Shown here: positions 8,148-17,198 of the stretch, one piece after another
Numbering within the stretch: the first letter of the stretch is position 1
Layout of the letters: each line of letters starts with the position of its first letter
Assembly (NCBI RefSeq): GCF_002093745.1
Contig: NZ_MTSB01000010.1
Span: 159,372 to 223,371 of the forward strand
Length of the DNA: 64,000 nucleotides
Origin: Pseudomonas graminis
Lineage (GTDB): Bacteria; Pseudomonadota; Gammaproteobacteria; Pseudomonadales; Pseudomonadaceae
Direction: 5' to 3'
Notes under the pieces: generated by a model
What the model was told of the DNA's origin: nothing
The model's database searches: none
What the model saw: only the letters and a program-made list of their open reading frames with translations
Made by a program: the position numbers and the translations under genes

Positions 8148-8198
8148 CATTCGCGGACACGTCCGCTCCCACGGCCTGCGGCCAGAATCAAAAGCAGG
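8148..8198 (-). repeat. Single REP element between dgcA and dgcB
   Basis: Contains TTCGCGGACACGTCCGCTCC followed by CACGGCCTGCGGCCAGAATC and AAAAGCAGG. This matches, in reverse, the REP plus flank seen in the 13-kb array and at 18.3, 56.8, 59.1 and 63.8 kb. It lies inside the dgc operon and could act on mRNA stability or as a partial transcription barrier. Confidence 0.75.
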
Positions 8199-8204
8199 CG
8201 AGAC

Positions 8205-10265
8205 TCAAAAATCCTTGCACAGCCGCAAGCCGTCATAGATCGCCGCATGGGTATTGCGTTGCGCCACACAGTCGCCGATACGAAACAGCAGGTAACCGTC
8301 ACCGGGCTGGCTCAACGAAGGCTGTGGCTGAATGGCGAACAATGCGTCGATATCAATCTGACCCTTGTTGCGTGAGCCTTCCTTGAGCGCGTAATAAATC
8401 GCTTCGTCCGGGCGCACGCCGTTTTCCACCACCACCTGATCCACCACACGTTCTTCCTTGGCGCCGGTGTATTCGTTTTCCAGTACGGCGACCAGCTTGT
8501 CGCCCTCGCGATAGACCTTTTCCAGCATCATGTCGCCGGTCATGATTACTTCTTTGGGGTACATGCTGCGGTAGTAGGTCGGGAACGAGGTGCCGCCAAT
8601 GGCGACACCCGGCTTGATGTCATCGGTAACAATTTCGACCTGGCTGCCCTTGTCGGCCAGGAAGTCGGCCACCGACATGCCGGTGAACTCGCAGATGGTG
8701 TCGTAGACCAGCACGTTCTTGCCCGGCGCGACCTTGCCGTCCAGCACGTCCCAACTGCTGACCACCAGCCCCTCTGCCGCGCCCCAGTGTTCGTTCTGCT
8801 CCAGAAACGGATGACCGCCCACCGCCAGCACCACGATGTCCGGGCGCAAGTCGAGGATGGTGGCCGCATCGGCCGCAGTGCCCAGCCGCAGATCGACGTT
8901 CAGGCGCGCCAGTTCCAGCTGGAACCAGCGCGTGATGCCGGCGATCTGGTCACGCTGCGGTGCCTTCGACGCGGTAGTGATCTGCCCGCCGATAAACGCC
9001 TTCTTTTCGAACAGCGTCACGTCGTGGCCTCGCTCGGCAGACACCCGCGCCGCTTCCATCCCGGCAGGGCCGGCACCGACCACCACCACCTTGCGTTTCG
9101 GCCCGGCGGATTTTTCGATGATGTGCGGCACGCCCATGTATTCGCGGGACGTGGCGGCGTTCTGGATGCACAGCACATCCAGCCCTTGATACTGACGGTC
9201 GATGCAGTAGTTGGCGCCGACGCACTGTTTGATCTGATCGATCTGACCCATCTTGATCTTGGCGATCAGGTGCGGGTCGGCGATGTGTGCGCGGGTCATG
9301 CCGACCATGTCGACGTAGCCGCCTTCCAGAATCCGCGTTGCCTGGTTCGGGTCCTTGATGTTCTGCGCATGCAGGACCGGCGACTTGACCACTTCCTTGA
9401 TGCCGGCCGCCAGATGCAGAAACGGCTCCGGTGGATAACTCATGTTCGGGATGACGTTGGCCAGGGTGTTGTGGGTGTCACAGCCCGAACCCACCACACC
9501 GAGGAAGTCGATCATGCCGGTGTCGTCGTAATACTTGGCAATCTGCTTCATGTCCTCGTGGCTCAGGCCGTCGGGATGAAACTCGTCACCGCAGATGCGC
9601 AGCCCCACACAAAAGTCAGGTCCGACTTCCTTGCGCACCGCCTTGATGACCTCCAGACCGAAGCGCATGCGGTTTTCGAAACTGCCGCCCCACTCATCGG
9701 TACGCTTGTTGACCCGCGGGCTCCAGAACTGGTCGATCATGTGCTGATGCACCGCCGACAGCTCGACCCCGTCCAGCCCGCCGGCCTTGGCGCGCGCCGC
9801 CGCGCTGGCGTAGTTACCGATCACACGCCAGATTTCCTCTGGCTCGATGGTCTTGCAGGTCGCCCGGTGGACCGGTTCGCGAATGCCCGACGGCGACATC
9901 AGCGTCGGCCAGTGATCACCGTCCCAGCGCGAGCGTCGGCCCATGTGGGTAATCTGGATCATGATCTTGGCGCCGTGCTTGTGCATGGCGTCGGCGAGGT
10001 TCTGAAAGTGCGGGATAATCCGGTCGGTCGCCAGGTTGACCGACTTCCACCAGCCTTGCGGGCTGTCGATGGCCACACTGGACGAGCCGCCGCAGATGGC
10101 CAGACCGATGCCGCCCTTGGCCTTCTCTTCGTAATACTTCACGTAACGGTCAGTGGTCATGCCGCCGTCGGTGGCATACACCTCGGCGTGCGCGGTGCTG
10201 AGCACGCGGTTGCGGATCGTCAGTTTGCCAATCTGGATCGGCTGGAACATCGCTTCAAAAGCCAT
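8205..10265 (-). CDS. dgcA: Dimethylglycine demethylase flavoprotein subunit DgcA
   Basis: 686 residues of the old-yellow-enzyme/trimethylamine-dehydrogenase type. An N-terminal FMN barrel (about 1-370) starts FQPIQIGKLTIRNRVL. A cysteine cluster (CVGANYC..DVLC) for the 4Fe-4S centre follows, then a C-terminal dinucleotide-binding part with VVVVGAGPAGMEAARV. DgcA with DgcB oxidatively demethylates dimethylglycine to sarcosine. It follows the DUF5943 gene by 15 bp, as in the corresponding P. aeruginosa operon. Other OYE-type demethylases look alike, so the assignment depends on the operon context, which is strong here. Confidence 0.92.
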   Translation of the reverse strand: MAFEAMFQPIQIGKLTIRNRVLSTAHAEVYATDGGMTTDRYVKYYEEKAKGGIGLAICGGSSSVAIDSPQGWWKSVNLATDRIIPHFQNLADAMHKHGAKIMIQITHMGRRSRWDGDHWPTLMSPSGIREPVHRATCKTIEPEEIWRVIGNYASAAARAKAGGLDGVELSAVHQHMIDQFWSPRVNKRTDEWGGSFENRMRFGLEVIKAVRKEVGPDFCVGLRICGDEFHPDGLSHEDMKQIAKYYDDTGMIDFLGVVGSGCDTHNTLANVIPNMSYPPEPFLHLAAGIKEVVKSPVLHAQNIKDPNQATRILEGGYVDMVGMTRAHIADPHLIAKIKMGQIDQIKQCVGANYCIDRQYQGLDVLCIQNAATSREYMGVPHIIEKSAGPKRKVVVVGAGPAGMEAARVSAERGHDVTLFEKKAFIGGQITTASKAPQRDQIAGITRWFQLELARLNVDLRLGTAADAATILDLRPDIVVLAVGGHPFLEQNEHWGAAEGLVVSSWDVLDGKVAPGKNVLVYDTICEFTGMSVADFLADKGSQVEIVTDDIKPGVAIGGTSFPTYYRSMYPKEVIMTGDMMLEKVYREGDKLVAVLENEYTGAKEERVVDQVVVENGVRPDEAIYYALKEGSRNKGQIDIDALFAIQPQPSLSQPGDGYLLFRIGDCVAQRNTHAAIYDGLRLCKDF

Positions 10266-10280
10266 AACGCGATCCTCGAC

Positions 10281-10811
10281 TTACAGCGGCTTGACGACAA
10301 ACAGTCCGTCGTCGTGACCTTCTTCGGAGCCGCCGTAAACCTGCTCGGCGACGGTACGGATCGAGCTGCCGCTGGCGGCGAGTATCTGGTCCATCGCACC
10401 GGCAAACCAGCCGGTGAACATGTAGTCGACCTTGCGCCCGACCTTGCCGTAGACGTACACGAAGCAGGAATGCTCAAGCTTGATGCTGGCGGTGCCTTTT
10501 TCGATATCGATGTCCTGAATCTTGAACAGCCCCCACCCACGCTGGGACAGACGCTTCATGTAGTGTTCGAACACCGCAACGCCCTCCAGGCCGTGGCATT
10601 CGGCTTCTTTTTCACACCAGTGCCAAGCGGATTTGTAACCCGCCTTGTAGAGAATGTCGGCGTAGGCGTCAGCGCCCAGCACTTCCTCGATCCCCATGTG
10701 GTTGTTGACGAAAAAGTGCCGAGGCACGTAGAGCATCGGCAACGCATCGGAGGTCCAGACGCCAGTTTCGCTGTCGACTTCGATGGGCAGTTGCGGGGCG
10801 ATTTTAGCCAT
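10281..10811 (-). CDS. DUF5943-type protein of the dimethylglycine operon
   Basis: 176 residues from ATG 10811 (GGAG ten nt upstream); an upstream in-frame GTG at 10847 is less likely. The sequence resembles the small conserved protein found just upstream of dgcA in pseudomonads, including MLYVPRHFFVNNHMGIEEVLG and WHWCEKEAECHGL. The general pattern suggests a soluble 4-vinyl-reductase/heme-NO-binding-like fold, but I cannot name a reaction. It lies 15 bp upstream of dgcA and 84 bp downstream of the dipeptidase gene, so it is probably co-transcribed and accessory to DgcAB assembly or activity. Confidence 0.8.
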   Translation of the reverse strand: MAKIAPQLPIEVDSETGVWTSDALPMLYVPRHFFVNNHMGIEEVLGADAYADILYKAGYKSAWHWCEKEAECHGLEGVAVFEHYMKRLSQRGWGLFKIQDIDIEKGTASIKLEHSCFVYVYGKVGRKVDYMFTGWFAGAMDQILAASGSSIRTVAEQVYGGSEEGHDDGLFVVKPL

Positions 10812-10895
10812 GGGGGTCAAACTCCAGATGATTCGGGTTACGCCCACCGCTGTCAGGGCTGCGGGCGTTCAATTCGATAAGGTAGGGCTGGCGGG

Positions 10896-11873
10896 CTACT
10901 CGCCCCAGACATCAGCCAGAACGTTGACCCAGTTCTCACCCATGATCTTGCGCACCACGCGCTCGGAATGGCCGCGCTTGAGCAAGGTTTCGGTCAGGTT
11001 GGGAAACTCGCCCACGGTACGGATACCCAGTGGGTTGATGATCTTGCCAAAGTTGGTCAGCCGGCGGGCGTAACCCTTGTCGTGGGTCAGGTATTCGAAG
11101 AAGTCCTGACCGTGGCCTTGGGTAAAATCGGTGCCGATACCGATGGCGTCTTCGCCGACGATGTTCATCACGTATTCGATGGCTTCGGCGTAGTCGTCGA
11201 TGGTCGACTCGATGCCCTTGGCCAGAAACGGCGCGAACATGGTCACACCCACGAAGCCGCCGTGATCGGCAATGAACTTCAGTTCTGCGTCGGATTTGTT
11301 GCGCGGGTGTTCTTTGAGGCCGGACGGCAGGCAGTGGGAATAGCAGACCGGCTTTTTCGATTCGAGAATGACTTCTTCCGAGGTTTTCGACCCCACGTGA
11401 GACAGGTCGCACATCACCCCGACACGGTTCATTTCAGTGACGATTTCACGCCCGAAACCCGACAGCCCGCCGTCGCGTTCGTAACAGCCGGTGCCGACCA
11501 GGTTCTGGGTGTTGTAGCACATCTGCACGATGCCGACGCCGAGCTTCTTGAAGACCTCGACGTAACCGATCTGGTCTTCGTAGGCATGCGCGTTCTGAAA
11601 GCCGAACAGGATGCCGGTCTTGCCCAGCTCCTTGGCCTTGCGGATATCGGCGGTGGTCTGCACCGGCATGACCAGATCGCTGTTCTCGCGCATCAGTTTC
11701 TGGCTGGTGCAGATGCTGTTGATGGTGGCCTGAAAGCCTTCCCATACTGACACGGTGCAGTTGGCCATGGTCAGGCCGCCCTTGCGCATGTCTTCAAACA
11801 ACTCGCGATTCCACTTGGCGATGATCAGCCCGTCAATAACGATGCTGTCGGCGTGCAGTTCGGCTGGGCTCAT
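10896..11873 (-). CDS. Membrane-dipeptidase (M19) family protein of the glycine-betaine locus
   Basis: 325 residues. The later half carries M19 elements: GVMCDLSHVG and YSHCLPSGLKEHPRNKSD provide the two distal metal-binding histidines. The N-terminal metal motif of true renal-type dipeptidases (D-G-H-x-D) is replaced by IVIDGLIIAKWN, so one zinc site is probably lost or altered. The same gene sits first in the P. aeruginosa dgc operon. A role in hydrolysing a betaine-related amide or a small dipeptide is possible; ordinary dipeptidase activity is doubtful. ATG 11873 follows GGGGAC with modest spacing. Confidence 0.82.
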   Translation of the reverse strand: MSPAELHADSIVIDGLIIAKWNRELFEDMRKGGLTMANCTVSVWEGFQATINSICTSQKLMRENSDLVMPVQTTADIRKAKELGKTGILFGFQNAHAYEDQIGYVEVFKKLGVGIVQMCYNTQNLVGTGCYERDGGLSGFGREIVTEMNRVGVMCDLSHVGSKTSEEVILESKKPVCYSHCLPSGLKEHPRNKSDAELKFIADHGGFVGVTMFAPFLAKGIESTIDDYAEAIEYVMNIVGEDAIGIGTDFTQGHGQDFFEYLTHDKGYARRLTNFGKIINPLGIRTVGEFPNLTETLLKRGHSERVVRKIMGENWVNVLADVWGE

Positions 11874-12040
11874 CAGGCTGTCCCCTTTTTTGGTTCCGGC
11901 GCACCGAATCGGCTGTCGGCGCTAATGAGGTCAGCATATGCCGGAGGGTCCTCTGAACCGGGTGCAAAAACGACAGGGGGTTTGCCGAAAGCGTCAAGAG
12001 GCGACATCACTTCATCGGGGGCTGTCGTAAACCTGTTCAT

Positions 12041-12058
12041 TGTCTCGCGCTTGAGACA
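12041..12058. promoter_or_regulatory. Palindrome upstream of the LprI-like gene
   Basis: TGTCTC and GAGACA arms separated by six bases. It lies 34 bp before the ATG of the next gene, in the divergent gap with the dipeptidase operon. It may be an operator; no factor can be named. Confidence 0.35.
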
Positions 12059-12091
12059 GAATCAGGCGTATCAATGGATCGGAGCGACTCG

Positions 12092-12502
12092 ATGAAAACG
12101 TTTTTGCTGACCCTGGCCCTGACGGCGACGGCTGTGACAGGCGTACAGGCGGCTCAGAACCCTGATGCCTCGCCGTGCGACGGTGTTGAAGACGACAAGC
12201 AGACGCGGGATTGCTCGTTTTATAGCCGCACCACCGCTGAACAGTTGCTCAAGGAAAACTTCAACAACCTGCTCAAGCGCGTTCAATCCCAGTTTGTCGC
12301 CAACAAGACGCAGTTCAACGATTTTACGAGCAAACTCAAGACCGCTCAGCAAGCGTGGGAAAAGCTGCGTGACGCCGATTGCGCGGTTGAGGTATTCCCT
12401 TCTGCAGCAGGCAGCGAGGCGTTCACTATCAGTGAAAACGACTGCATCGCGCGCATGAGCGACGAGCGTTCGGAGTACCTGGAGTCGATTGCGCAGGAAT
12501 AA
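12092..12502 (+). CDS. Small exported protein, LprI/DUF1311-like
   Basis: 136 residues from ATG 12092 (GGAG seven nt upstream). An N-terminal signal peptide ends near VTGVQAAQ, so the product is periplasmic. The mature part is charged and helical with four cysteines (SPC, RDC, ADC, NDC) and a W-x-x-LRDADC segment, the pattern of the lysozyme-inhibitor LprI-like domain. Function is uncertain: the family includes inhibitors of host lysozyme and uncharacterised stress proteins. It is read away from the dipeptidase operon and is followed 55 bp later by the DUF3010 gene. Confidence 0.65.
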   Translation: MKTFLLTLALTATAVTGVQAAQNPDASPCDGVEDDKQTRDCSFYSRTTAEQLLKENFNNLLKRVQSQFVANKTQFNDFTSKLKTAQQAWEKLRDADCAVEVFPSAAGSEAFTISENDCIARMSDERSEYLESIAQE

Positions 12503-12557
12503 CGGCTACGATGAGATAACCTGTTTCTTTATATGAACAAGCTCATCAGGTTTTCTC

Positions 12558-12977
12558 ATGATTATTTGCGGTGTAGAAATCAAAGGCAGTGAAGCCATCT
12601 TCGCCCTCGCCACCCGACAGGCCGGCGATACCGGGCATTTGCCGCTCGCCACGAAGAAGCTTGCGCTGGAGGACGATGACGAAGCCGGTAACGTCAAAGC
12701 CTTCGCCTCGCAGCTCGCCAGTTTCGTGCGCGAAAACGGCGTCAGCCATGTCGTCATCAAGAAACGCAGTAAAAAAGGTGAATTTGCGGGTGGCCCGACC
12801 ACGTTCAAGATCGAAACCATCTTTCAGATGATGTCCGATTGCGAAGTGCTGCTGATCTCGCCGCAGACCATCAACGCGCAGAACAAGAAACACAACTTCG
12901 CCCTGCCCGACACGCTGAACAAATATCAGCACGAAGCGTACAAGGCGGCGTGTGCGGGGCTGATGAAAAGCGTTTAA
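12558..12977 (+). CDS. DUF3010 family protein
   Basis: 139 residues, cytoplasmic, beginning MIICGVEIKGSEAIFAL. It matches the pattern of the DUF3010 family (HVVIKKRSKKGEFAGGPTTFKIE, then AALPDTLNKYQ-like end), small proteins with an RNase-H-like or resolvase-like core but no assigned reaction. Length is typical. No partner gene is evident; a large REP array begins about 15 bp after its stop. Confidence 0.75.
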   Translation: MIICGVEIKGSEAIFALATRQAGDTGHLPLATKKLALEDDDEAGNVKAFASQLASFVRENGVSHVVIKKRSKKGEFAGGPTTFKIETIFQMMSDCEVLLISPQTINAQNKKHNFALPDTLNKYQHEAYKAACAGLMKSV

Positions 12978-12992
12978 ACACCCCAAGAGCGA

Positions 12993-13850
12993 ACGCAGAG
13001 CGTCGCAGGATAGCCGGGATTATCGTTCCGCACGCCCCAGCGCTTAGCGTTACACAAGTCTGCTTTTGATTCTGGCCGAAGGCCGTGGGAGCGAACTTGT
13101 TCGCGAAAGGGCTTGTAGAATCGCCGAAAATGCATCGACTGAAACATTGTCTTCGCGAACAAGTTCGCTCCCACGCCGAGTCGGGATTATCGTTCCGCTC
13201 GCCCCAGCGCTTAGCGTTACACAAGTCTGCTTTTGATTCTGGCCGAAGGCCGTGGGAGCGAACTTGTTCGCGAAAGGGCTCGTATAATCGCCGAAAATGC
13301 ATCGACTGAAACATCGTCTTCGCGAACAAGTTCGCTCCCACGCCGGATGCAGAGCGTCGCAGGATAGCCGGGATTATCGCTCCGCACGCCCCAGCCCTTA
13401 ACGTTACACAAGCCTGCTTTTGATTCTGGCCAAAGGCCCTTGGAGCGAACTTGTTCGCTCCCACGCCGGACGCAGAGCATCGCAGGATAGCCGGGGTTAT
13501 CGTTCCGCACGCCACAGCGCTTAGCGTTACACAAGTCTGCTTTTGATTCTGGCCGAAGGCCGTGGGAGCGAACTTGTTCGCGAAAGGGCTCGTATAATCG
13601 CCGAAAATGCATCGACTGAAACATCGTCTTCGCGAACAAGTTCGCTCCCACGCCGGATGCAGAGCGTCGCAGGATAGCCGGATTATCGTTCCGCACGCCA
13701 CAGCACTTAGCGTTACACAAGTCTGCTTTTGATTCTGGCCGAAGGCCGTGGGAGCGAACTTGTTCGCGAAAGGGCTCGTATAGTCGCCGAAAATGCATCG
13801 ACTGAAACATCGTCTTCGCGAACAGTTTCGCTCCCACGCCCTTCGGGCAG
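12993..13850. repeat. Array of five composite REP units
   Basis: Five head-to-tail copies of a unit of about 186 bp. Anchors (CGTTACACAAG and relatives) are at about 13047, 13214, 13401, 13524 and 13710. Each full unit has a lead (CAGAGCGTCGCAGGATAGCC...TTATCGTTCCGCACGCC), then GATTCTGGCCGAAGGCCG, then GTGGGAGCGAACTTGTTCGC, a 50-60-bp spacer and the inverted REP. Copy 3 lacks the spacer, so its two REPs are fused; copy 2 has a shortened lead. Long frames crossing the array (for example 12871-13926, minus) are products of the repeats, not genes. The array fills the gap between DUF3010 and the fbaA terminator. Confidence 0.9.
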
Positions 13851-13894
13851 AAGCATGGAGACAATCTGCCACACAACCACGTCTAACCCGACAT

Positions 13895-13923
13895 AAAAAA
13901 ACCCGCATTTCTGCGGGTTTTTT
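13895..13923 (-). terminator. Rho-independent terminator of fbaA
   Basis: Inverted repeat ACCCGCA / TGCGGGT with loop TTTC, flanked by an A run and a T run, 16 bp beyond the fbaA stop. It can act in both directions. Confidence 0.85.
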
Positions 13924-13938
13924 CAATGCTCAGTCAAC

Positions 13939-15003
13939 TCAGTTGACCTTGGCATCCAGTTCGCCACGGGCGTAGCGTTCGAACATGGCGTCCAGAGAGA
14001 TCGGTTTGATCTTCGAGGCGTTGCCAGCGGTGCCGAAGGCTTCGTAACGCGCGATGCACACGTCACGCATGGCCACAACCGTCTTGGCCAGGTACTTGCG
14101 CGGGTCAAACTCGCTTGGGTTCTTGGCCATGAATTCGCGGATGGCACCGGTAGACGCCAGGCGCAGGTCAGTGTCGATGTTGACCTTGCGCACGCCGTGC
14201 TTGATGCCTTCAACGATTTCTTCGACCGGCACGCCGTAGGTTTCTTTGATGTCGCCGCCGAACTCGTTGATGATCTTCAGCCATTCCTGTGGGACCGACG
14301 AAGAACCGTGCATCACCAGGTGAGTGTTCGGGATGCGCTTGTGGATCTCTTTGATCCGCTCGATCGCCAGGATGTCACCGGTAGGCGGCTTGGTGAACTT
14401 GTAAGCGCCGTGGCTGGTGCCGATGGCGATGGCCAGTGCGTCAACCTGGGTGCGCTTGACGAAGTCAGCCGCTTCTTCCGGGTCAGTCAGCATCTGGCTG
14501 TGATCCAGAACGCCTTCAGCGCCAACGCCGTCTTCTTCACCGGCCATACCGGTTTCCAGCGAACCCAGCACGCCCAGCTCACCTTCCACGGAAACGCCGC
14601 AAGCGTGAGCGAAGGCCACAACGCGGCGGGTCACGTCGACGTTGTAATCGTAATCAGCTGGCGACTTGCCATCTTCGCGCAGCGAGCCGTCCATCATCAC
14701 CGAGCTGAAGCCCAATTGAATCGAGCGCTGGCAGATGTCCGGGCTGGTGCCGTGGTCCTGGTGCATGACCACCGGGATGTGCGGGAATTCTTCGATGGCC
14801 GCGAGGATCAAGTGACGCAGAAACGGAGCACCGGCGTATTTGCGGGCACCCGCCGAAGCCTGAACGATCACCGGGGAGTCGGTCTTGTCGGCCGCTTCCA
14901 TAATGGCGCGCATCTGTTCCAGGTTATTTACGTTGAAAGCTGGAACGCCATAGCCGAATTCGGCTGCGTGGTCCAACATCTGGCGCATGCTGATAAGTGC
15001 CAT
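13939..15003 (-). CDS. fbaA: Fructose-1,6-bisphosphate aldolase, class II
   Basis: 354 residues, full length. It interconverts fructose 1,6-bisphosphate with dihydroxyacetone phosphate and glyceraldehyde 3-phosphate, in pseudomonads mainly for gluconeogenesis. Zinc-ligand and substrate motifs are visible: [15 protein letters not shown] near the N-terminal half, then VMHGSSSVP and [12 protein letters not shown]. The start ATG follows GGGAGAGAGACA. It is the last of the pgk-side group and is followed by a strong terminator and a REP array. Confidence 0.96.
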   Translation of the reverse strand: MALISMRQMLDHAAEFGYGVPAFNVNNLEQMRAIMEAADKTDSPVIVQASAGARKYAGAPFLRHLILAAIEEFPHIPVVMHQDHGTSPDICQRSIQLGFSSVMMDGSLREDGKSPADYDYNVDVTRRVVAFAHACGVSVEGELGVLGSLETGMAGEEDGVGAEGVLDHSQMLTDPEEAADFVKRTQVDALAIAIGTSHGAYKFTKPPTGDILAIERIKEIHKRIPNTHLVMHGSSSVPQEWLKIINEFGGDIKETYGVPVEEIVEGIKHGVRKVNIDTDLRLASTGAIREFMAKNPSEFDPRKYLAKTVVAMRDVCIARYEAFGTAGNASKIKPISLDAMFERYARGELDAKVN

Positions 15004-15109
15004 TGTCTGTCTCTCTCCCGGTAGGGTCGTTATCGTGCAAGCCTGCCGTAGTGGCGGCTGCTATTCAAGTTATAAGCATCGGCCATGAAGGCCATGCGTG
15101 TGATCCGAG

Positions 15110-15436
15110 TTATCTGGCCTTGCAGCCGCGACCGATCAGATCGTTGGTAGCGTCCCAGTAGACCAGGCCTTCGCTACCCTTGTTGACGAATGCCAACACG
15201 TTGTTGCTGTAAAGCGTTCCGCTGGCAGCGCCGGGTTCAGCCTTGAGCCTGAAGACCTGATCGCTCTGATTCAGACGGACATCGACTTCCTTTTGTGACG
15301 AGTCGATGTAGCGCCAGTGAACCTCTGCGTTGCTGTCGCAAACCCAGCGATTCCATGGATCATTCTGCTGCGGGGTGCCCATGCTCGAACAACCGCCGAG
15401 CGCTGCCAAAGCCACAAGGGCAAACAAGCCTTTCAT
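15110..15436 (-). CDS. MliC-like lysozyme inhibitor lipoprotein
   Basis: 108 residues from ATG 15436 (GGAG five nt upstream; a GTG just before is in frame). A lipobox LAALGGC makes it an outer-membrane or periplasmic lipoprotein. The mature part fits the C-type lysozyme inhibitor fold: WVCDSNAEVHWRYID, later SGTLYSNNVLAFVNKGSEGLVYW, and a C-terminal GRGC cysteine. MliC proteins inhibit c-type lysozyme through a conserved S-G-x-x-Y loop; SGTLY matches. It lies between fbaA and pgk in the same direction. Confidence 0.75.
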   Translation of the reverse strand: MKGLFALVALAALGGCSSMGTPQQNDPWNRWVCDSNAEVHWRYIDSSQKEVDVRLNQSDQVFRLKAEPGAASGTLYSNNVLAFVNKGSEGLVYWDATNDLIGRGCKAR

Positions 15437-15469
15437 CACGTCTCCTGCCTGCCCTGCCGAACCGGAATA

Positions 15470-15667
15470 TCAGGGGCAGTTCTGTTCCTGTTTACTGTCG
15501 TCGGCCGGTTCACCCGTAACGTGCGCCTCGACCCGTTGAGTATTCTCGGTCGTAGGCACATTCACAGGGGCCGGGCTGAATAGTTGGCATGTCTTGGCGT
15601 GCGAGCCAGAACCGGTACAGCCAGCCAGTGCAACAACGCTTATCAGCGCCAGGGCAGCGATCTTCAT
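15470..15667 (-). CDS. Small lipoprotein of unknown function
   Basis: 65 residues from ATG 15667, preceded by GGAAGGAG. Lipobox ALAGC follows a short hydrophobic signal. The mature peptide is only about 45 residues, with one TCQLF and a terminal QNC cysteine that could form a disulfide. I do not recognise a family. It lies between the MliC-like and the 77-residue lipoprotein genes and is probably co-transcribed with them. Confidence 0.65.
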   Translation of the reverse strand: MKIAALALISVVALAGCTGSGSHAKTCQLFSPAPVNVPTTENTQRVEAHVTGEPADDSKQEQNCP

Positions 15668-15753
15668 GGTGAAACTCCTTCCTCGGAAAAAACATCCACT
15701 CAATAAAGACCGCTGAAGCCCGTCAATGTTGCCAGGCAGGTTTCAGGCCCCCG

Positions 15754-15987
15754 CTACAGGCAACCAATGTTGCCTGTGGCTCTGGGCATGAATTCATACC
15801 GATCCCACACTTCCTGACCGCCACGCTTATAGATCACCGGCACTGTCTCGGCCTGCCAGCCCGCCTGATAACAGCTCAACTGGAGCGGCTGGGTCGGGGA
15901 GTCACCCTCCACTTCTTCCGCCACTGGTTTGCCTGCGCAACCGGCCAGCAAACCTGCAACAAGAAACCACGGTAACGCCCTGACCAT
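15754..15987 (-). CDS. Small lipoprotein of unknown function
   Basis: 77 residues from ATG 15987 (GGAG six nt upstream). Signal peptide with lipobox LLAGC. The mature part has two cysteines (LSCYQAGW and the C-terminal NIGCL) and the segment VIYKRGGQEVWDRYEF. No family recognised. It starts 27 bp after the pgk stop in the same direction, so it likely shares the pgk transcript. An alternative ATG at 16011 overlaps the region just after pgk but lacks a lipoprotein-type N-terminus. Confidence 0.65.
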   Translation of the reverse strand: MVRALPWFLVAGLLAGCAGKPVAEEVEGDSPTQPLQLSCYQAGWQAETVPVIYKRGGQEVWDRYEFMPRATGNIGCL

Positions 15988-16014
15988 TGACCACTCCTTG
16001 TCCAAGGGCATTAT

Positions 16015-17178
16015 TCAGGCCTTGGCACGTTGTTCGAGCATTTCAACCGCAGGCAGAACCTTGCCTTCCACGAATTCGAGGAACGCGCCGCCACCGGTCG
16101 AGATATAGGAAATCTGTTCGGCCACACCGTACTTGTCGATAGCCGCCAGCGTGTCACCCCCACCGGCAATGGAGAACGCCTTGCTTTCGGCAATGGCCTT
16201 GGCCAGCGTCTTGGTGCCTTCGCCAAACTGGTCGAATTCAAACACGCCGACCGGACCGTTCCACAGGATAGTCCCCGAAGATTTCAACAATTCGGCAAAG
16301 TGCGCAGCCGTCTGCGGGCCGATGTCCAGAATCATGTCGTCATCAGCAACGTCGGCAATCAGTTTGACGGTCGCAGTGGCGCTTTCAGCGAATTCCTTGG
16401 CAACCACGACATCGGTCGGCAAAGGCACGCTGACCTTGGCGGCGATGGCGCGAGCGGTGTCGAGCAGATCAGGCTCGTACAGCGATTTGCCCACCTTGTG
16501 ACCGGCCGCAGCCAGAAAGGTATTGGCAATGCCGCCGCCGACAATCAACTGATCGCAGATCGCGCTCAGGCTGTTGAGTACGTCAAGCTTGGTGGACACC
16601 TTGGAGCCAGCCACGATGGCGGCCATCGGTTGTGCCGGCGCACCCAGAGCCTTGCCCAGCGCGTCCAGTTCGGCGGCCAGCAATGGGCCTGCCGCTGCCA
16701 CCTTGGCGAACTTTGCCACGCCGTGGGTCGAACCCTCTGCGCGGTGAGCGGTGCCGAAAGCGTCCATCACGAACACATCGCACAGCGCCGCGTACTTTTG
16801 CGCCAGCTCGTCGGCGTTCTTTTTCTCGCCCTTGTTGAAGCGAACGTTCTCGAACAACACGACATCACCAGGCTTGACGTCAACGCCGTCCAGATAATCA
16901 GCCACCAGCGGAACGTCACGACCCAGTGCCTTGCTCAGGTAGTCAGCCACCGGTTTAAGGCTGTTTTCAGCAGAAAACTCACCCTCGGTCGGACGACCCA
17001 GGTGCGAGCAGACCATGACCGCAGCACCTTTTTCCAGGGCCAGCCTGATGGTCGGCAGCGATGCAAGGATACGTGCGTCACTGCTGACAACGCCGTCCTT
17101 GACCGGGACATTGAGGTCTTCGCGGATCAGTACACGTTTACCCTGCAGATCGAGGTCGGTCATCTTCAACACGGTCAT
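16015..17178 (-). CDS. pgk: Phosphoglycerate kinase
   Basis: 387 residues from ATG 17178. Catalyses ATP + 3-phosphoglycerate to 1,3-bisphosphoglycerate and back. Substrate motif [11 protein letters not shown] near the N-terminus and nucleotide motifs ([11 protein letters not shown], then [12 protein letters not shown] and [10 protein letters not shown]) are all present. An upstream in-frame ATG at 17184 would add only two residues. The gene starts 20 bp after epd, in the usual pseudomonad order epd-pgk-fba. Confidence 0.97.
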   Translation of the reverse strand: MTVLKMTDLDLQGKRVLIREDLNVPVKDGVVSSDARILASLPTIRLALEKGAAVMVCSHLGRPTEGEFSAENSLKPVADYLSKALGRDVPLVADYLDGVDVKPGDVVLFENVRFNKGEKKNADELAQKYAALCDVFVMDAFGTAHRAEGSTHGVAKFAKVAAAGPLLAAELDALGKALGAPAQPMAAIVAGSKVSTKLDVLNSLSAICDQLIVGGGIANTFLAAAGHKVGKSLYEPDLLDTARAIAAKVSVPLPTDVVVAKEFAESATATVKLIADVADDDMILDIGPQTAAHFAELLKSSGTILWNGPVGVFEFDQFGEGTKTLAKAIAESKAFSIAGGGDTLAAIDKYGVAEQISYISTGGGAFLEFVEGKVLPAVEMLEQRAKA

Positions 17179-17198
17179 GAGCATTCCTGTTTTTACTG

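Noticed and set aside
8787..10880. 697-codon plus-strand frame opposite dgcA
   Set aside because: Antisense shadow of dgcA and the DUF5943 gene caused by GC-rich codon bias; no domain recognisable.
12993..13850. CRISPR array
   Set aside because: Units are about 186 bp with inverted REP stems, not 24-40-bp repeats with unique spacers, and there are no cas genes.
12871..13926. 351-codon minus-strand frame across the REP array
   Set aside because: It is composed of translated REP units with internally repeated peptides and overlaps the DUF3010 gene; no start signal or family.
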